Shown: positions 8,751 to 17,590 of the stretch, piece after piece
Numbering within the stretch: the first letter of the stretch is position 1
Layout of the letters: every line of letters starts with the position of its first letter
The notes under the pieces: model-generated
Told to the model about the DNA's origin: nothing
What the model saw: the letters and a program-made list of their open reading frames with translations, nothing else
Databases searched by the model: none
Made by a program: the position numbers and the translations under genes
Assembly: GCF_900100705.1 (NCBI RefSeq)
Contig: NZ_FNCH01000004.1
Location: 186,001-250,000, forward strand
Reading direction: 5' to 3'
From: Pedobacter terrae
GTDB lineage: Bacteria; Bacteroidota; Bacteroidia; Sphingobacteriales; Sphingobacteriaceae
DNA: 64,000 nucleotides

Positions 8751-8771
8751 TATTTTAATTTTTTTCAATTT

Positions 8772-9650
8772 TTATGGTCTGCCTTTGGCTAACGCTTTTT
8801 CGGCTATTTTAACTGCTTTTTTCTCTCTCCAATGAGCGTATTTTTCTTTGAAAGTCATTTTAATCAAACTATCAATGGCGCCATGGGTAAACAAACTCCA
8901 AACACTCGCTACTTTACGACTAATCGATTGGTCCCATGCCCTCAAACTTAAAGAGAATGAACCATCCAGATATTTCATCCAGTGCCACATTCCGGTTGGC
9001 ATAAACAAAGTATCGCCATGCTCTAAGAAAACTTCATAACCTTCTACACCATTCAATGCAGGGAATTTTTTGAAATCCGGATTGGCGACATCGTAATCTT
9101 CCAAAGCATAAGTTGCATTTGGAAGGCAATACAACCTGTCTTTCCATTTGTAATCAAATAAAATGATGTGTTTTCTGCCCCCGAAGTGGGTGTGGAAAAT
9201 ATGTGGTAAATCGATATCGTAATGTAAAAAGGTTACCGAATTAGAGCCGCCAAAGAACATTGCCGGCATACTTTCGATAAAACCGCCCATTAAATCTTTT
9301 GGGATTTTTACATCATTGATTAAACTGGGTACTTTTTTAAACAGGTTAAAAAAGAATATGCGCAGTTCGGTAGGCTCACGTTTAATCAGGTCAAGGTAAT
9401 CGCCAAATTTCATGTGCGCTGTAGCAGCATTAATCGGCTTTGAAGGATCTGCCTTAGAGTTATCGTAAAGCGGAACTTCCAGGTCCCCACCAATTTTTTT
9501 TAAATATTCAGTCGTCCATTTTTCTCTGGCAGGCCAGTCTTTAGTTAGGCCCCTGATGACTAACGGACGTTTAGTTTTCAGATAATTTTTCTTAAAATCT
9601 TCGGGAGTGATGCTCTCAACGATATCAACAGGTTTTAAAATGAAACTCAT
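8772..9650 (-). CDS. JmjC-like cupin (cupin_8) oxygenase-type protein
   Basis: The 292-aa protein resembles the cupin_8/JmjC group of Fe(II)- and 2-oxoglutarate-dependent hydroxylases. The facial triad is visible: H143-x-D145 in FLHYDID and H223 in PTGMWHWM, with Lys170-region GGRKHIILF as a possible 2-oxoglutarate contact. The N-terminal RPLVIRGLTKDWPA segment is typical of the family. Such enzymes hydroxylate proteins, RNA or small molecules; the substrate here is unknown. A terminator follows the gene. The next gene upstream on the same strand encodes a DUF3050 protein, 129 bp away. Confidence 0.87.
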   Translation of the reverse strand: MSFILKPVDIVESITPEDFKKNYLKTKRPLVIRGLTKDWPAREKWTTEYLKKIGGDLEVPLYDNSKADPSKPINAATAHMKFGDYLDLIKREPTELRIFFFNLFKKVPSLINDVKIPKDLMGGFIESMPAMFFGGSNSVTFLHYDIDLPHIFHTHFGGRKHIILFDYKWKDRLYCLPNATYALEDYDVANPDFKKFPALNGVEGYEVFLEHGDTLFMPTGMWHWMKYLDGSFSLSLRAWDQSISRKVASVWSLFTHGAIDSLIKMTFKEKYAHWREKKAVKIAEKALAKGRP

Positions 9651-9779
9651 GCGCTTAAAAATCGGTTATTTGTGCCGAACAACAAATGTGTAAATTTTAT
9701 TTTATAAAATTGATGTTAGCAGGTAAATGTGACTAAAATCACGTAATCTAAAATTAGTAAATACTTAACAATTTAATAA

Positions 9780-10565
9780 TTAAGCCGCAACTTTATTTTT
9801 AACAATTTCGGCATAGGCAGCATCCCACAGATCTATCCTTTTTTGTAACGCCCATTTTGCAGTTTCTTCGGCCTCCATCCAAAATGCTTCATCTTTTTCA
9901 CAAAGCTGCGCTGTCATAGAAAGCGCTAAATGGCTATGGTGATCGCCATCTACCTCTATATGGCGCTCCAGGTAATATTTAAAAATCGAAACCTGATCCG
10001 GCTGGGTACTGTTCAAATCATTTACCATGCTGAAAAACATGTTCGGAATTAAATCTTCACGACCAAAGGTAAAACTTGCAGCCTGTAAATGAGTTTTTCC
10101 ACTGTTAATGGTTTCGAAAGTAGCATGAACAAAATCTCTGGCAGTTGCTGGTGCCCTGGAAATTTCGAAGGCTTTATTAAAGCTTTTTCCATTTTTTAGT
10201 TCCGCTAAAAAGATATGGATCGGCTTTGTATTGGCGCCACATTGTTCCATCGCGTCTAAGTAGAGTTCAAAGTGGCTTTTTATTTCTCCATTAGCATCCA
10301 CATCGGATTCTTCGCCGGCAACAATTTCATTGATCAATTGCCGGGTAATTGGATCGCCTACCGGGAACCAGGGTAAACTGGTGCAGGTTAAATTAATCTG
10401 TAAGGCTTTAAGCAGCGACATAAAATCCCAGACTGCGAAAATATGGTGTTCCATAAAAATGCGGAGATCTTCCAGCTCACTGATTACCGAATAAATCTTA
10501 TGGTTAATAATCTCTTGCCTAAGCGGCTCAATTTCTTTTTGGATTTTTATAATATTGGGATGCAT
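9780..10565 (-). CDS. DUF3050 family protein (heme-oxygenase-like fold predicted)
   Basis: The 261-aa protein is recognisable as DUF3050 from the start HPNIIKIQKEIEPLRQEI and the segment FMEHHIFAVWDFMSLLKALQ, with H53-H54 area, E189-region ERHIEVDGDHHSHLA and several other His and Glu residues placed as in helical diiron or heme-oxygenase-like proteins. From memory the family is grouped with heme-oxygenase-like folds, so a metal-dependent oxidase is possible, but no activity can be claimed. It is an all-helical cytoplasmic protein of typical length. Confidence 0.82.
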   Translation of the reverse strand: MHPNIIKIQKEIEPLRQEIINHKIYSVISELEDLRIFMEHHIFAVWDFMSLLKALQINLTCTSLPWFPVGDPITRQLINEIVAGEESDVDANGEIKSHFELYLDAMEQCGANTKPIHIFLAELKNGKSFNKAFEISRAPATARDFVHATFETINSGKTHLQAASFTFGREDLIPNMFFSMVNDLNSTQPDQVSIFKYYLERHIEVDGDHHSHLALSMTAQLCEKDEAFWMEAEETAKWALQKRIDLWDAAYAEIVKNKVAA

Positions 10566-10862
10566 ACTAAAGTTTGGTATTTGGAGTGCTGAGTGTAAAT
10601 CTTCTCAGCCAATTTAATTGTTCGCTTCTATTCTTTTTAGCGTAATTACTTAAATTAGTAATAGCGATCAAAAAGTCTGCAAATTTACGCGGTAAAATTA
10701 AGTTATACAACCTTTTATCCCGGGTATTTAAGGGCGAAAATTCAGTCGACAATTTTCTAACTTAAAATGAGGCTTGGGCCTAATCTTCAGTATTGATATA
10801 AAAGCAAAAACGTCCTGACTTTCGCCAGAACGTTTTGCTAATATTAAGGATATATTTTATTA
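10566..10862. other. Intergenic region without a supported gene
   Basis: The gap contains a 61-codon frame on the minus strand (10567-10752) that starts with TTG and shows no family resemblance; I do not regard it as a gene. It also holds the terminator of the fasciclin gene. Confidence 0.5.
10804..10840 (-). terminator. Rho-independent terminator of the fasciclin gene
   Basis: On the minus strand AGCAAAACGTTCTG, a CGAAAG-type loop and CAGGACGTTTTTGCT form a long stem followed by TTTTAT. It lies 23 bp downstream of the stop at 10863. Confidence 0.85.
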
Positions 10863-11414
10863 TTATTTAGGCATTAAAACGGTATCTACTACGTGGATCA
10901 CACCATTTTTTTGGTAAACGTCTGCAATTGTTACCGTACTCATTCCACCTTTTTCATCTTTTAGCACTAATTTTTTGCCTTCCATCCAAGCCCAAAGTTT
11001 ACCACCTTCTACAGTTGTTAATTCTGCCTTGCCACCGCCAGCTTTGATGGCTTTTGCGATTGCTTTGCTATCCATTTTTCCTGCAACAACATGGTAAGTT
11101 AGAATTTTAGTAAGTGTTGCTTTGTTTTCTGGTTTAACCAGGTTATTTACTGTTCCGGCAGGAAGTTTATCGAAAGCTGCATTTGTTGGTGCAAAAACGG
11201 TAAACGGACCAGCGCCTTTTAAAGTTTCTACCAAACCTGCAGCTTTAACTGCTGCTACCAATGTTGTATGGTCTTTTGAATTTACAGCGTTATCTACAAT
11301 ATCTTTGGTTGCATACATGGCTGCACCGCCAACCATTGGGTTTTTCTGAGCATAAACCTGTGTTGTGAATGCCATGGTAATTACAGCAAATGCTGATAAG
11401 ATTAAATTTTTCAT
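10863..11414 (-). CDS. Secreted fasciclin-domain (FAS1) protein
   Basis: I chose the ATG at 11414 because it begins a proper signal peptide (MKNLILSAFAVITMAFTTQVYAQ); a longer frame from 11450 would put twelve polar residues in front. The mature part (about 160 aa) is a single FAS1 domain with both conserved boxes: H1-like GPFTVFAPTNAAFDKLP and H2-like ILTYHVVAGK, ending in NGVIHVVDTVLMPK. FAS1 domains mediate adhesion or act as small extracellular or periplasmic proteins. It has its own terminator and appears monocistronic. Confidence 0.93.
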   Translation of the reverse strand: MKNLILSAFAVITMAFTTQVYAQKNPMVGGAAMYATKDIVDNAVNSKDHTTLVAAVKAAGLVETLKGAGPFTVFAPTNAAFDKLPAGTVNNLVKPENKATLTKILTYHVVAGKMDSKAIAKAIKAGGGKAELTTVEGGKLWAWMEGKKLVLKDEKGGMSTVTIADVYQKNGVIHVVDTVLMPK

Positions 11415-11450
11415 TATTTCTAATTTTAAGTTTCTGTTATTTGATTCCAT

Positions 11451-11734
11451 TTACGACGGTTAACAGATACTTGGTTTTCAGAAATTAAAAAATAATTTTA
11501 AAATACTGATTGTTAGCGTTTTAATTATTTTATTTTTAGTTTGTAAAGGCGCTGTAGTAGTTCTTCGGATGGGATACTCCCGTTTTTCGCTAAATCTTTT
11601 GGCTGTTCTTCGACTACGCTCAGAATGGCGCCAAAAGGATACCGCTCCAACCGGGTTTAGATAAGATGGGTTTGCTGCTAAGTCGAATCTTAAATTAAAC
11701 TCTTGATACGGCATGTTTAACGCTGAACTATTCT
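11451..11734. other. Intergenic region with a possible dispersed repeat remnant
   Basis: No convincing gene. At about 11555-11660 the wording CTTCGACTACGCTCAGAATG and CCAAAAGGATACC resembles the repeat vocabulary in other intergenic regions here. A 78-codon frame across it is judged spurious because it is built from this repeat. Confidence 0.4.
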
Positions 11735-12517
11735 CTAATTCACCTTTGCTGTCCTTACTTTTTTAGAAAAAAACTTTGGGAAAAAACGTTTCAATAAAAC
11801 TGCTTGGGTTTCTTTTCCGCCAATATAAACCTCTTCTTTTTTGCTGCTAACTGCTTGAATAATCTGTTTTGCACACCCGGCAGGTGACATGGCGTTTTCA
11901 TGTGCATCGCCCATCATATTCAATGGGTTCCCATCTCCCGTTAGCGCATTGTAGGTTACATTTGTTTTAATAAAACCCGGGCAGATTATCGTAATATCAA
12001 TATTTTTGTCGTAGACTTCCGACCGGAGAGAATCGAAATAACCATGTAATGCATGTTTAGATGCTGCATAGGTTGAGCGGAATTTCGTGCCGAATTTGCC
12101 AACCAGGCTGCTAATTACAACGACCTGGCCACTTCCATTGGCGATCATGGAGGGTAAAACTGCTTTGCTCAGTATAACGGTACCCCAAAAATTGGTGTCC
12201 ATAATTTGTTGTTCAGTTTTCAGGTTGGTTTCCAGGGCCAGGCTTCGCTGGCTTACACCTCCGCTATTGATCAATAAATCTATCTTACCAAAAATACGGA
12301 TGGCATCGGCAGCTTTATTTTCTAGTAAAGCCGTTTCACTTAAATCGAACGGTAAAACGTGGACATTAAAGGAATTCTGGCAATTTCCTTTAACGCGGAA
12401 CAATTCATCGCGGTTTCTTCCGGAAATAATCAGTTTGTTACCTGCTTTGAAATATTCATATACCAGGGCTTCGCCAATACCTGATGATGCGCCTGTGATC
12501 CATACAATTTTTGACAT
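11735..12517 (-). CDS. Short-chain dehydrogenase/reductase (SDR, DltE/YqjQ-like)
   Basis: The 260-aa protein is a classical SDR: nucleotide-binding TGASSGIG at residues 8-15, INSGG at 83-87 in place of the usual NNAG, the catalytic Ser at 136/137 and Y150-x-x-x-K154. It should be an NAD(P)-dependent oxidoreductase. The C-terminal part contains a CPGFIKT segment typical of the family. The substrate is unknown. It sits upstream of nothing obvious on its strand; hemW lies 98 bp before it in the same direction. Confidence 0.92.
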   Translation of the reverse strand: MSKIVWITGASSGIGEALVYEYFKAGNKLIISGRNRDELFRVKGNCQNSFNVHVLPFDLSETALLENKAADAIRIFGKIDLLINSGGVSQRSLALETNLKTEQQIMDTNFWGTVILSKAVLPSMIANGSGQVVVISSLVGKFGTKFRSTYAASKHALHGYFDSLRSEVYDKNIDITIICPGFIKTNVTYNALTGDGNPLNMMGDAHENAMSPAGCAKQIIQAVSSKKEEVYIGGKETQAVLLKRFFPKFFSKKVRTAKVN

Positions 12518-12615
12518 ATATTTTAATTAATTATGGCGTGATTGAGTTTTGAACGAGTGATTGTCGTTTTGATCGCTAAATCGGTCATGCTCTAATTCAA
12601 TTCTTCTCAATTCAC

Positions 12616-13749
12616 TCATTCATCTCCTACGATAAATAATTCCGAAGCAATATGATCGGCAAATAATTTCCCATTCTGGCTTAAACAAATAGTATCACTA
12701 TCAATCATCAGCCAGTCTTTATCCTCAAAATTTTTAAGGTTATGTTTTGTTTCTTCTAAAAAGTCTTTCCCGAAATCGATGTTTATTTTTTGTAAGTCAG
12801 TTCCCCACATGGTTCTGAGCGATGTCATGATGTATTCGTTAAATCTATCGTTTATACTTAGCTCTTCAACTACTTCAGGGAGTATATTCTGGCTTAAGGT
12901 TTCCATATATAAAGCGTTATTCGCGGGGTTCATGTACCGGTTTTGGCCATTAAACCCATGGGCAGATGGACCAATGCCAATATAATCTACACCTTTCCAA
13001 TAATTGGTGTTATGTACGGCATAATGACCTGGTTTAGCAAAATTCGAAATTTCATAGTGTTCAAATCCGGCATTTACCAGGTTTTCCATTAAAATTACAA
13101 ACTGCGCAGCACTTTGGTTATCGTTTACGGGTGTTTGTTTTTTATTTTTTATGGCATGGGCCAAAGCCGTTCTGGGCTCAACCGTTAAGGCATAGGCAGA
13201 AATATGTGGAACCTCAAGCTCGATTGCTTTTTGGATATTGTTTAACCATTTTTGATCCGTAAGTAAAGGATAACCATAAATTAAATCAAGGGTTAAGTTT
13301 TCAAAACCAGCATCCTGAGTCCGCTTAATGCAATCTTCCGCTTCACGGGCCTGGTGCGCCCTGTTCATCCAGGTCAGGTCTTCATCATAAAAAGATTGAA
13401 TGCCCACGCTAAAGCGGTTAACCGGTAATTGTTTCAGCTCTTTTAATTTCTGTGCAGTTAAATCATCAGGATTGGTTTCAATGGTAATTTCTGCATTGGC
13501 ATTTACCGAAAAAGTTTGGGTAATGGTATCAAAAATCTTTTGCAAAGCTGCTTCTGATAGGATGGAAGGTGTACCCCCACCCAAATAAATACTCCCTACC
13601 TGTCCGCTAATCCGGTCTTTTTTCATTTTGATTTCCTTACAGATGGCTTCCACCATTTCATCAGCATATTTTAGTGAAGTGCTGAAGTGGAAATCGCAAT
13701 AGTGGCAGGCCTTTTTACAGAAAGGAATATGGATATAGATACCGGACAT
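12616..13749 (-). CDS. hemW: HemW, radical SAM heme chaperone-like protein
   Basis: The 377-aa protein begins GIYIHIPFCKKACHYCDFHF, in which the C-x3-C-x2-C motif binds the radical-SAM [4Fe-4S] cluster. YLGGGTPS and ETNPDD follow as in HemN/HemW. The short N-terminus, starting directly with the cluster motif, favours HemW (a heme-binding chaperone needed for heme insertion) over the true oxygen-independent coproporphyrinogen oxidase HemN, which carries an N-terminal extension. A HemW-type C-terminal domain (about 290-377) is present. Cytoplasmic. Confidence 0.93.
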   Translation of the reverse strand: MSGIYIHIPFCKKACHYCDFHFSTSLKYADEMVEAICKEIKMKKDRISGQVGSIYLGGGTPSILSEAALQKIFDTITQTFSVNANAEITIETNPDDLTAQKLKELKQLPVNRFSVGIQSFYDEDLTWMNRAHQAREAEDCIKRTQDAGFENLTLDLIYGYPLLTDQKWLNNIQKAIELEVPHISAYALTVEPRTALAHAIKNKKQTPVNDNQSAAQFVILMENLVNAGFEHYEISNFAKPGHYAVHNTNYWKGVDYIGIGPSAHGFNGQNRYMNPANNALYMETLSQNILPEVVEELSINDRFNEYIMTSLRTMWGTDLQKINIDFGKDFLEETKHNLKNFEDKDWLMIDSDTICLSQNGKLFADHIASELFIVGDE

Positions 13750-13898
13750 TGATGCAAAGATAGTGAAGTTAATTTTTCTTTATTGTCATAAACCAGAAGT
13801 AATACCTTCACTTTACAAAGCATAATCGATTGTCAAGTAATAACTTTACATTTAGTTGCTTTTGTAAAGTAATAGCTTTGCTATTTTAAGAACGTAAA

Positions 13899-14126
13899 TT
13901 ATTTTCTCATATCCTTTGCGCCGTAATCTTTAAAATATCTTTTCCCTTCTTTATTGCCATCCCAAACATCAGTAACAGCTGAAATCTTATTAGGAAGTTC
14001 CTTTTGATTGAAAATCTGTGTTTTAGAGATTTTTCTAAATGTTTTATTCCATCTTTTCTTATCCTCCTTTTCTGGAGCAGCAGTTGTTCTTCCAAATATT
14101 GGTGTTTTCTTTATTGAATTAAACAC
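13899..14126 (-). CDS. Small basic protein of unknown function
   Basis: This 75-aa frame starts with GTG and encodes a Lys/Arg-rich N-terminal half followed by a compact segment VTDVWDGNKEGKRYFKDYG and an ending KDMRK. The pattern of a WD/GK-Y box near the end looks like a conserved small protein rather than random sequence, but I cannot name a family. Upstream on the minus strand is a possible TAACTTTG promoter -7 box at 14155-14162. The neighbour in the opposite direction is the DUF4271 gene. Confidence 0.5.
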   Translation of the reverse strand: MFNSIKKTPIFGRTTAAPEKEDKKRWNKTFRKISKTQIFNQKELPNKISAVTDVWDGNKEGKRYFKDYGAKDMRK

Positions 14127-14208
14127 TTGTGGTATACAGACTTTTGAGTTTAAACAAAGTTATTCATAAATCCATATATTTTCTTTAGGTAAACCTTGAT
14201 TATTCGGT

Positions 14209-14216
14209 TACTTTTG
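14209..14216 (+). promoter_or_regulatory. Probable Bacteroidota promoter -7 box (TACTTTTG) for DUF4271-hemD
   Basis: TACTTTTG fits the TAnnTTTG consensus of the main Bacteroidota sigma factor and lies 24 bp before the ATG at 14241. No clear -33 TTTG is found at the right distance. Confidence 0.5.
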
Positions 14217-14240
14217 CATCCTTAAGTTTTGATTTACAGC

Positions 14241-15218
14241 ATGCCGAAATTTATTTTCATTTTGTTCGCGTTTTTATGGTCTGCTAATTTTGTAGCAGCA
14301 CAAGAAATACCTGTTCAAAGAGATAGCCTGACCCAGAATCATTACCAATATCGAAGATATAGGCCTGATTCGGCTACGCTGGCTAAACAGCGTTATGCTA
14401 CCGATTCTTTAATTCATCATACCTGGGTGCTGCCTAATCGTTTAATTAACAAAAGTGCACTTATAGATACTATTGAAAAAGAATATCTTTCTCCAAAGCT
14501 CGATTTATGGGCATGGCACAAGAAATACCATCATTTAAAGAAAAAAGCAAATCCTTACCAGTTGGGTACCAAAATCCCTAAGGGAAATGTAGGTTTACTG
14601 GGCTTTATTTTTGGTATGCTCATTATTTTTGCCATTTTAAAAAATGCTTTTTCTAAGCAACTATCGGCAATCGTTCAGGCATTTTTCAGTAACAGGATTC
14701 TGAATAATATCAACAAAGAAGATAACCTTTTCAGTTCGTGGCCATTTTTATTGCTTTTTGTGCAGTTTGGTTTCGTTTTTGGGATGTTCTTTTTTCTGGT
14801 GGCGCAGTGGAATGATATGTACCAAGCTAAAGATGGGTTTAAGTTTTTCTTTAGCATATCTATTACCATCATTGTTTTTTATGCGCTAAAATTAATCATT
14901 TTACGCTTTTTAGGTTACCTATTCAATGTGCAGAAACCAATAGGCGAATATATTTCAATTTTGTACCTCAGTTACTTCAATGCATCATTACTGTTTATTC
15001 CGTTAGTGGTTGCTTTTGCGCTCTCACCACTTAAGTATGGTTCGGTTTATATCGTGTTGGCATTCTTGTTATTAGGCGTCATTTTTGCTTTTCAGCTTTT
15101 GCGGGCAGGTGTAACGATACTTTCTAATAATAAGTTTTCTAAAATGCATTTATTTTTGTACTTTTGCGCCCTCGAAATATGTCCCATCTTAATACTAATT
15201 AAAACGATAGGACTGTAG
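14241..15218 (+). CDS. DUF4271 membrane protein
   Basis: The ATG at 14241 is preferred to a TTG at 14229 since it starts a clean signal peptide (MPKFIFILFAFLWSANFVAAQ). The roughly 325-aa protein has a soluble N-terminal part of about 110 residues and then about six or seven transmembrane helices, the layout of DUF4271. In Bacteroidota this family is often found next to the uroporphyrinogen-III synthase gene, which is true here (13 bp gap). Its function is unknown; the linkage suggests the two are coexpressed. Confidence 0.85.
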   Translation: MPKFIFILFAFLWSANFVAAQEIPVQRDSLTQNHYQYRRYRPDSATLAKQRYATDSLIHHTWVLPNRLINKSALIDTIEKEYLSPKLDLWAWHKKYHHLKKKANPYQLGTKIPKGNVGLLGFIFGMLIIFAILKNAFSKQLSAIVQAFFSNRILNNINKEDNLFSSWPFLLLFVQFGFVFGMFFFLVAQWNDMYQAKDGFKFFFSISITIIVFYALKLIILRFLGYLFNVQKPIGEYISILYLSYFNASLLFIPLVVAFALSPLKYGSVYIVLAFLLLGVIFAFQLLRAGVTILSNNKFSKMHLFLYFCALEICPILILIKTIGL

Positions 15219-15231
15219 CAGGAAAAGGAAA

Positions 15232-16002
15232 ATGCAAGAAAAGAACGACTCTAGAATCCGCAAAGTAAAAAGTATTTTGGTTACTTTACCAAAACCTGAA
15301 ACAGAAAAATCTCCTTACTACGATTTGGCCAAAAAACACAACTTAAAGGTTGATTTCAGGTCTTTTATTCATGTGGAAGGTGTACCAGCAAGAGACTTTA
15401 GAAAGGATAAGATTAACCTGGCCGATTTTACGGCTGTGATTTTTACCAGCCGAAATGCAGCAGATCATTTTTTTAGAATCTGCGAAGAAATGCGTTATGA
15501 GGTGCCGGCAGAATTAAAATATTTCTGTCTATCTGAAACCATTGCGTTGTATTTGCAAAAGTATATCCAGTATCGGAAGCGTAAGATCTTTTTTGGTAAA
15601 CAAACCGCAGCTGATTTAGCTGAAGTATTAAAGAAACACGCCAACGAGAAATTTTTATATCCTTGTTCTGATATGGCTACCGAAGATACCATGAAGTTCT
15701 TGGAAAAAAGCGGATATGACTTTACACCAGCGGTTTTATTTAGAACCGTAGTCAGTGATCTATCTGATTTGGCTGAAGTATTCTACGACGTTATCGCATT
15801 TTTTAGTCCTTCAAGTATTCAATCGTTATTTAAAAATTTCCCTGATTTTAAGCAGAACAATACCCGGATTGCTGCTTTCGGGACTAATACCAGCAAAGCC
15901 TGTACAGATATGGGCCTGATCGTAGATATTGCTGCGCCAACTCCAGGCGTCCCATCAATGACGATGGCAATAGAAAATTATATCAAAATATCTAATAAAT
16001 AA
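15232..16002 (+). CDS. hemD: Uroporphyrinogen-III synthase
   Basis: The 256-aa protein fits HemD: an opening strand followed by ILVTLPKPETEKSPYYDLAKK, the AVIFTSRNAADHFF segment of the first domain and, later, DVIAFFSPSSIQSLFKNF and AFGTNTSKACTDMGL, which match the conserved second-domain blocks. HemD closes and inverts hydroxymethylbilane to uroporphyrinogen III in heme synthesis. It follows the DUF4271 gene by 13 bp. The sequence family is very divergent, so the call rests on these blocks and on the conserved neighbour. Confidence 0.88.
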   Translation: MQEKNDSRIRKVKSILVTLPKPETEKSPYYDLAKKHNLKVDFRSFIHVEGVPARDFRKDKINLADFTAVIFTSRNAADHFFRICEEMRYEVPAELKYFCLSETIALYLQKYIQYRKRKIFFGKQTAADLAEVLKKHANEKFLYPCSDMATEDTMKFLEKSGYDFTPAVLFRTVVSDLSDLAEVFYDVIAFFSPSSIQSLFKNFPDFKQNNTRIAAFGTNTSKACTDMGLIVDIAAPTPGVPSMTMAIENYIKISNK

Positions 16003-16037
16003 CACACCAAATAATTTATTCTCAGTCAATACAATAA

Positions 16038-16130
16038 ATGCGTAACTTTACTGTTAGTGAGGGGGTTACGCATATTATTGGAAAACTTTTAAGGCAATTG
16101 GGTTCTTATTAATCTAACTTTAATTGCCTT
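16038..16130. other. Two hairpins between hemD and gldK
   Basis: ATGCGTAAC (16038-16046) pairs with GTTACGCAT (16065-16073); AAGGCAATT (16091-16099) pairs with AATTGCCTT (16122-16130). They could end the hemD transcript or form part of the gldK leader. Neither is followed by a long T run. Confidence 0.5.
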
Positions 16131-16227
16131 TAAGCAATGATTTAATGTAAAATATTTGCTTTTGTAGATAATTTCAGTGATTTTTGATAAAATTGCCCCT
16201 AATCGTGCTGTGCACAAAATTGAAAAT

Positions 16228-17553
16228 ATGAAGAAAATCTACCTTCTAGCTATTGTAGGTATAACTGTAATGCTGGCAAGCTGTGGCAATGGTGGCCAAG
16301 GCGAGCTAGTTGGCGCTTATAACCGAAAATTTAAAAACGATAGAATCCCACTAGGAATGGTTTATATTCCACCAGGTCATACACCACTGGGAGGATCGGA
16401 TGAAGACATTACATTTTCCCAGAATGGACCAAGTAGGATGACTACTATCAGTGCATTCTTCATGGATCAAACAGAAATTTCCAATGCCGAATACCGCCAG
16501 TTTACCAATTGGGTGCGCGATTCAATTGCGATTGTAATGATGGGCAACCCGCAGCAATTTATGGTTACCCCCAAAGGAAATGCCGCAGCTGCGCTTGGCG
16601 GGGATAAATACATCGACTGGAAAAAGGTAGGTAAAAATGGCGTCAATATTTGGCGTAATAAAGGTAAGGGCGCATCAGCAGCTCAAGCGAGCCAGTTAGA
16701 TGGCATGTATTACTCAGGTTTAGATGCACTTCCAGGCAAGAAAGAATTAGATGTTCGTAAATTCGAATATTCATACGCCGAATTAAATATGGACAAGGCA
16801 GCCATTGGCCATAAAGACCCTAATAGCAAACGCCAGGATTATATTGATCGCTATAGCGTTGCTATCTATCCTGATACAATGGTTTGGAAAACAGATTATT
16901 CTTACTCACAGAACGATCCAATGGTGCGTGGTTATTACAACCATCCTTCATATGACGATTATCCGGTAGTTGGGGTAAGCTGGGAGCAGGCTAAGGCTTT
17001 TTCTCACTGGAGAACCAGACTATATGATGGTGTTGCAACATCAAGAAAACAACCTGTGGGGTCAAGATCAGACTATAGGTTACCCGCTGAAACAGAATTT
17101 GAATATGCGGCAAGAGGGGGTAATACCAAAACGAAATATCCTTGGGGAGGCCCTTATATTAGAAATACAAAAGGATGTTTACAAGCTAACTTTAAACCCG
17201 GTCGTGGTGATTATTCAAGCGATGGCGGTATTTACACAGTAGGTGTCAAATCTTATTTTCCAAATGATTATGGCTTGTACAATATGGCTGGAAACGTGTC
17301 AGAATGGACCATCACTGCTTACAATAAAGGTGCTAGCCCGCTATTGCATGATCTGAACCCTAACTTTACTTATGATGCTGGTGCAGGCGACAGCAAATAC
17401 AAAAAACGTAAAGTGGTTAAGGGAGGTTCTTGGAAAGATACAGGCTATTTTCTACAAAATGCTGTAGCAACATACGAATATCAGGATACTCAAAGGTCAT
17501 ATATTGGTTTCAGGTGCGTTTCATCTTATCCTGGTACCGATTTAAGACGTTAA
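16228..17553 (+). CDS. gldK: GldK/PorK, lipoprotein of the type IX secretion machinery
   Basis: I set the start at ATG 16228, which gives a lipoprotein signal with lipobox LASC. The remaining ~420 residues form a formylglycine-generating-enzyme (SUMF1)-like domain: FFMDQTEISNAEYRQF near the start, YRLPAETEFEYAARGG, GNVSEW, VKGGSW and GFRCV near the end. GldK lacks enzyme function in the known system; with GldN it forms the periplasmic ring attached to the outer membrane of the type IX secretion system, which exports adhesins and enzymes and drives gliding. It is the first of four consecutive gld genes in the standard order. Confidence 0.95.
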   Translation: MKKIYLLAIVGITVMLASCGNGGQGELVGAYNRKFKNDRIPLGMVYIPPGHTPLGGSDEDITFSQNGPSRMTTISAFFMDQTEISNAEYRQFTNWVRDSIAIVMMGNPQQFMVTPKGNAAAALGGDKYIDWKKVGKNGVNIWRNKGKGASAAQASQLDGMYYSGLDALPGKKELDVRKFEYSYAELNMDKAAIGHKDPNSKRQDYIDRYSVAIYPDTMVWKTDYSYSQNDPMVRGYYNHPSYDDYPVVGVSWEQAKAFSHWRTRLYDGVATSRKQPVGSRSDYRLPAETEFEYAARGGNTKTKYPWGGPYIRNTKGCLQANFKPGRGDYSSDGGIYTVGVKSYFPNDYGLYNMAGNVSEWTITAYNKGASPLLHDLNPNFTYDAGAGDSKYKKRKVVKGGSWKDTGYFLQNAVATYEYQDTQRSYIGFRCVSSYPGTDLRR

Positions 17554-17590
17554 ACCAAACAAACTAAAACTAAAGAAAACATCAAATTTT

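Noticed and set aside
10567..10752. 61-codon minus-strand frame before the DUF3050 gene
   Set aside because: It starts at TTG, has no recognisable pattern and reads like leader DNA of the neighbouring gene.
11478..11714. 78-codon minus-strand frame
   Set aside because: Built partly from repeat words (CTTCGACTACGCTCAGAATG); protein composition is not convincing.
13907..14095. 62-codon frame overlapping the small basic protein in another frame
   Set aside because: The 75-codon frame has the better composition and start context; both cannot be real.
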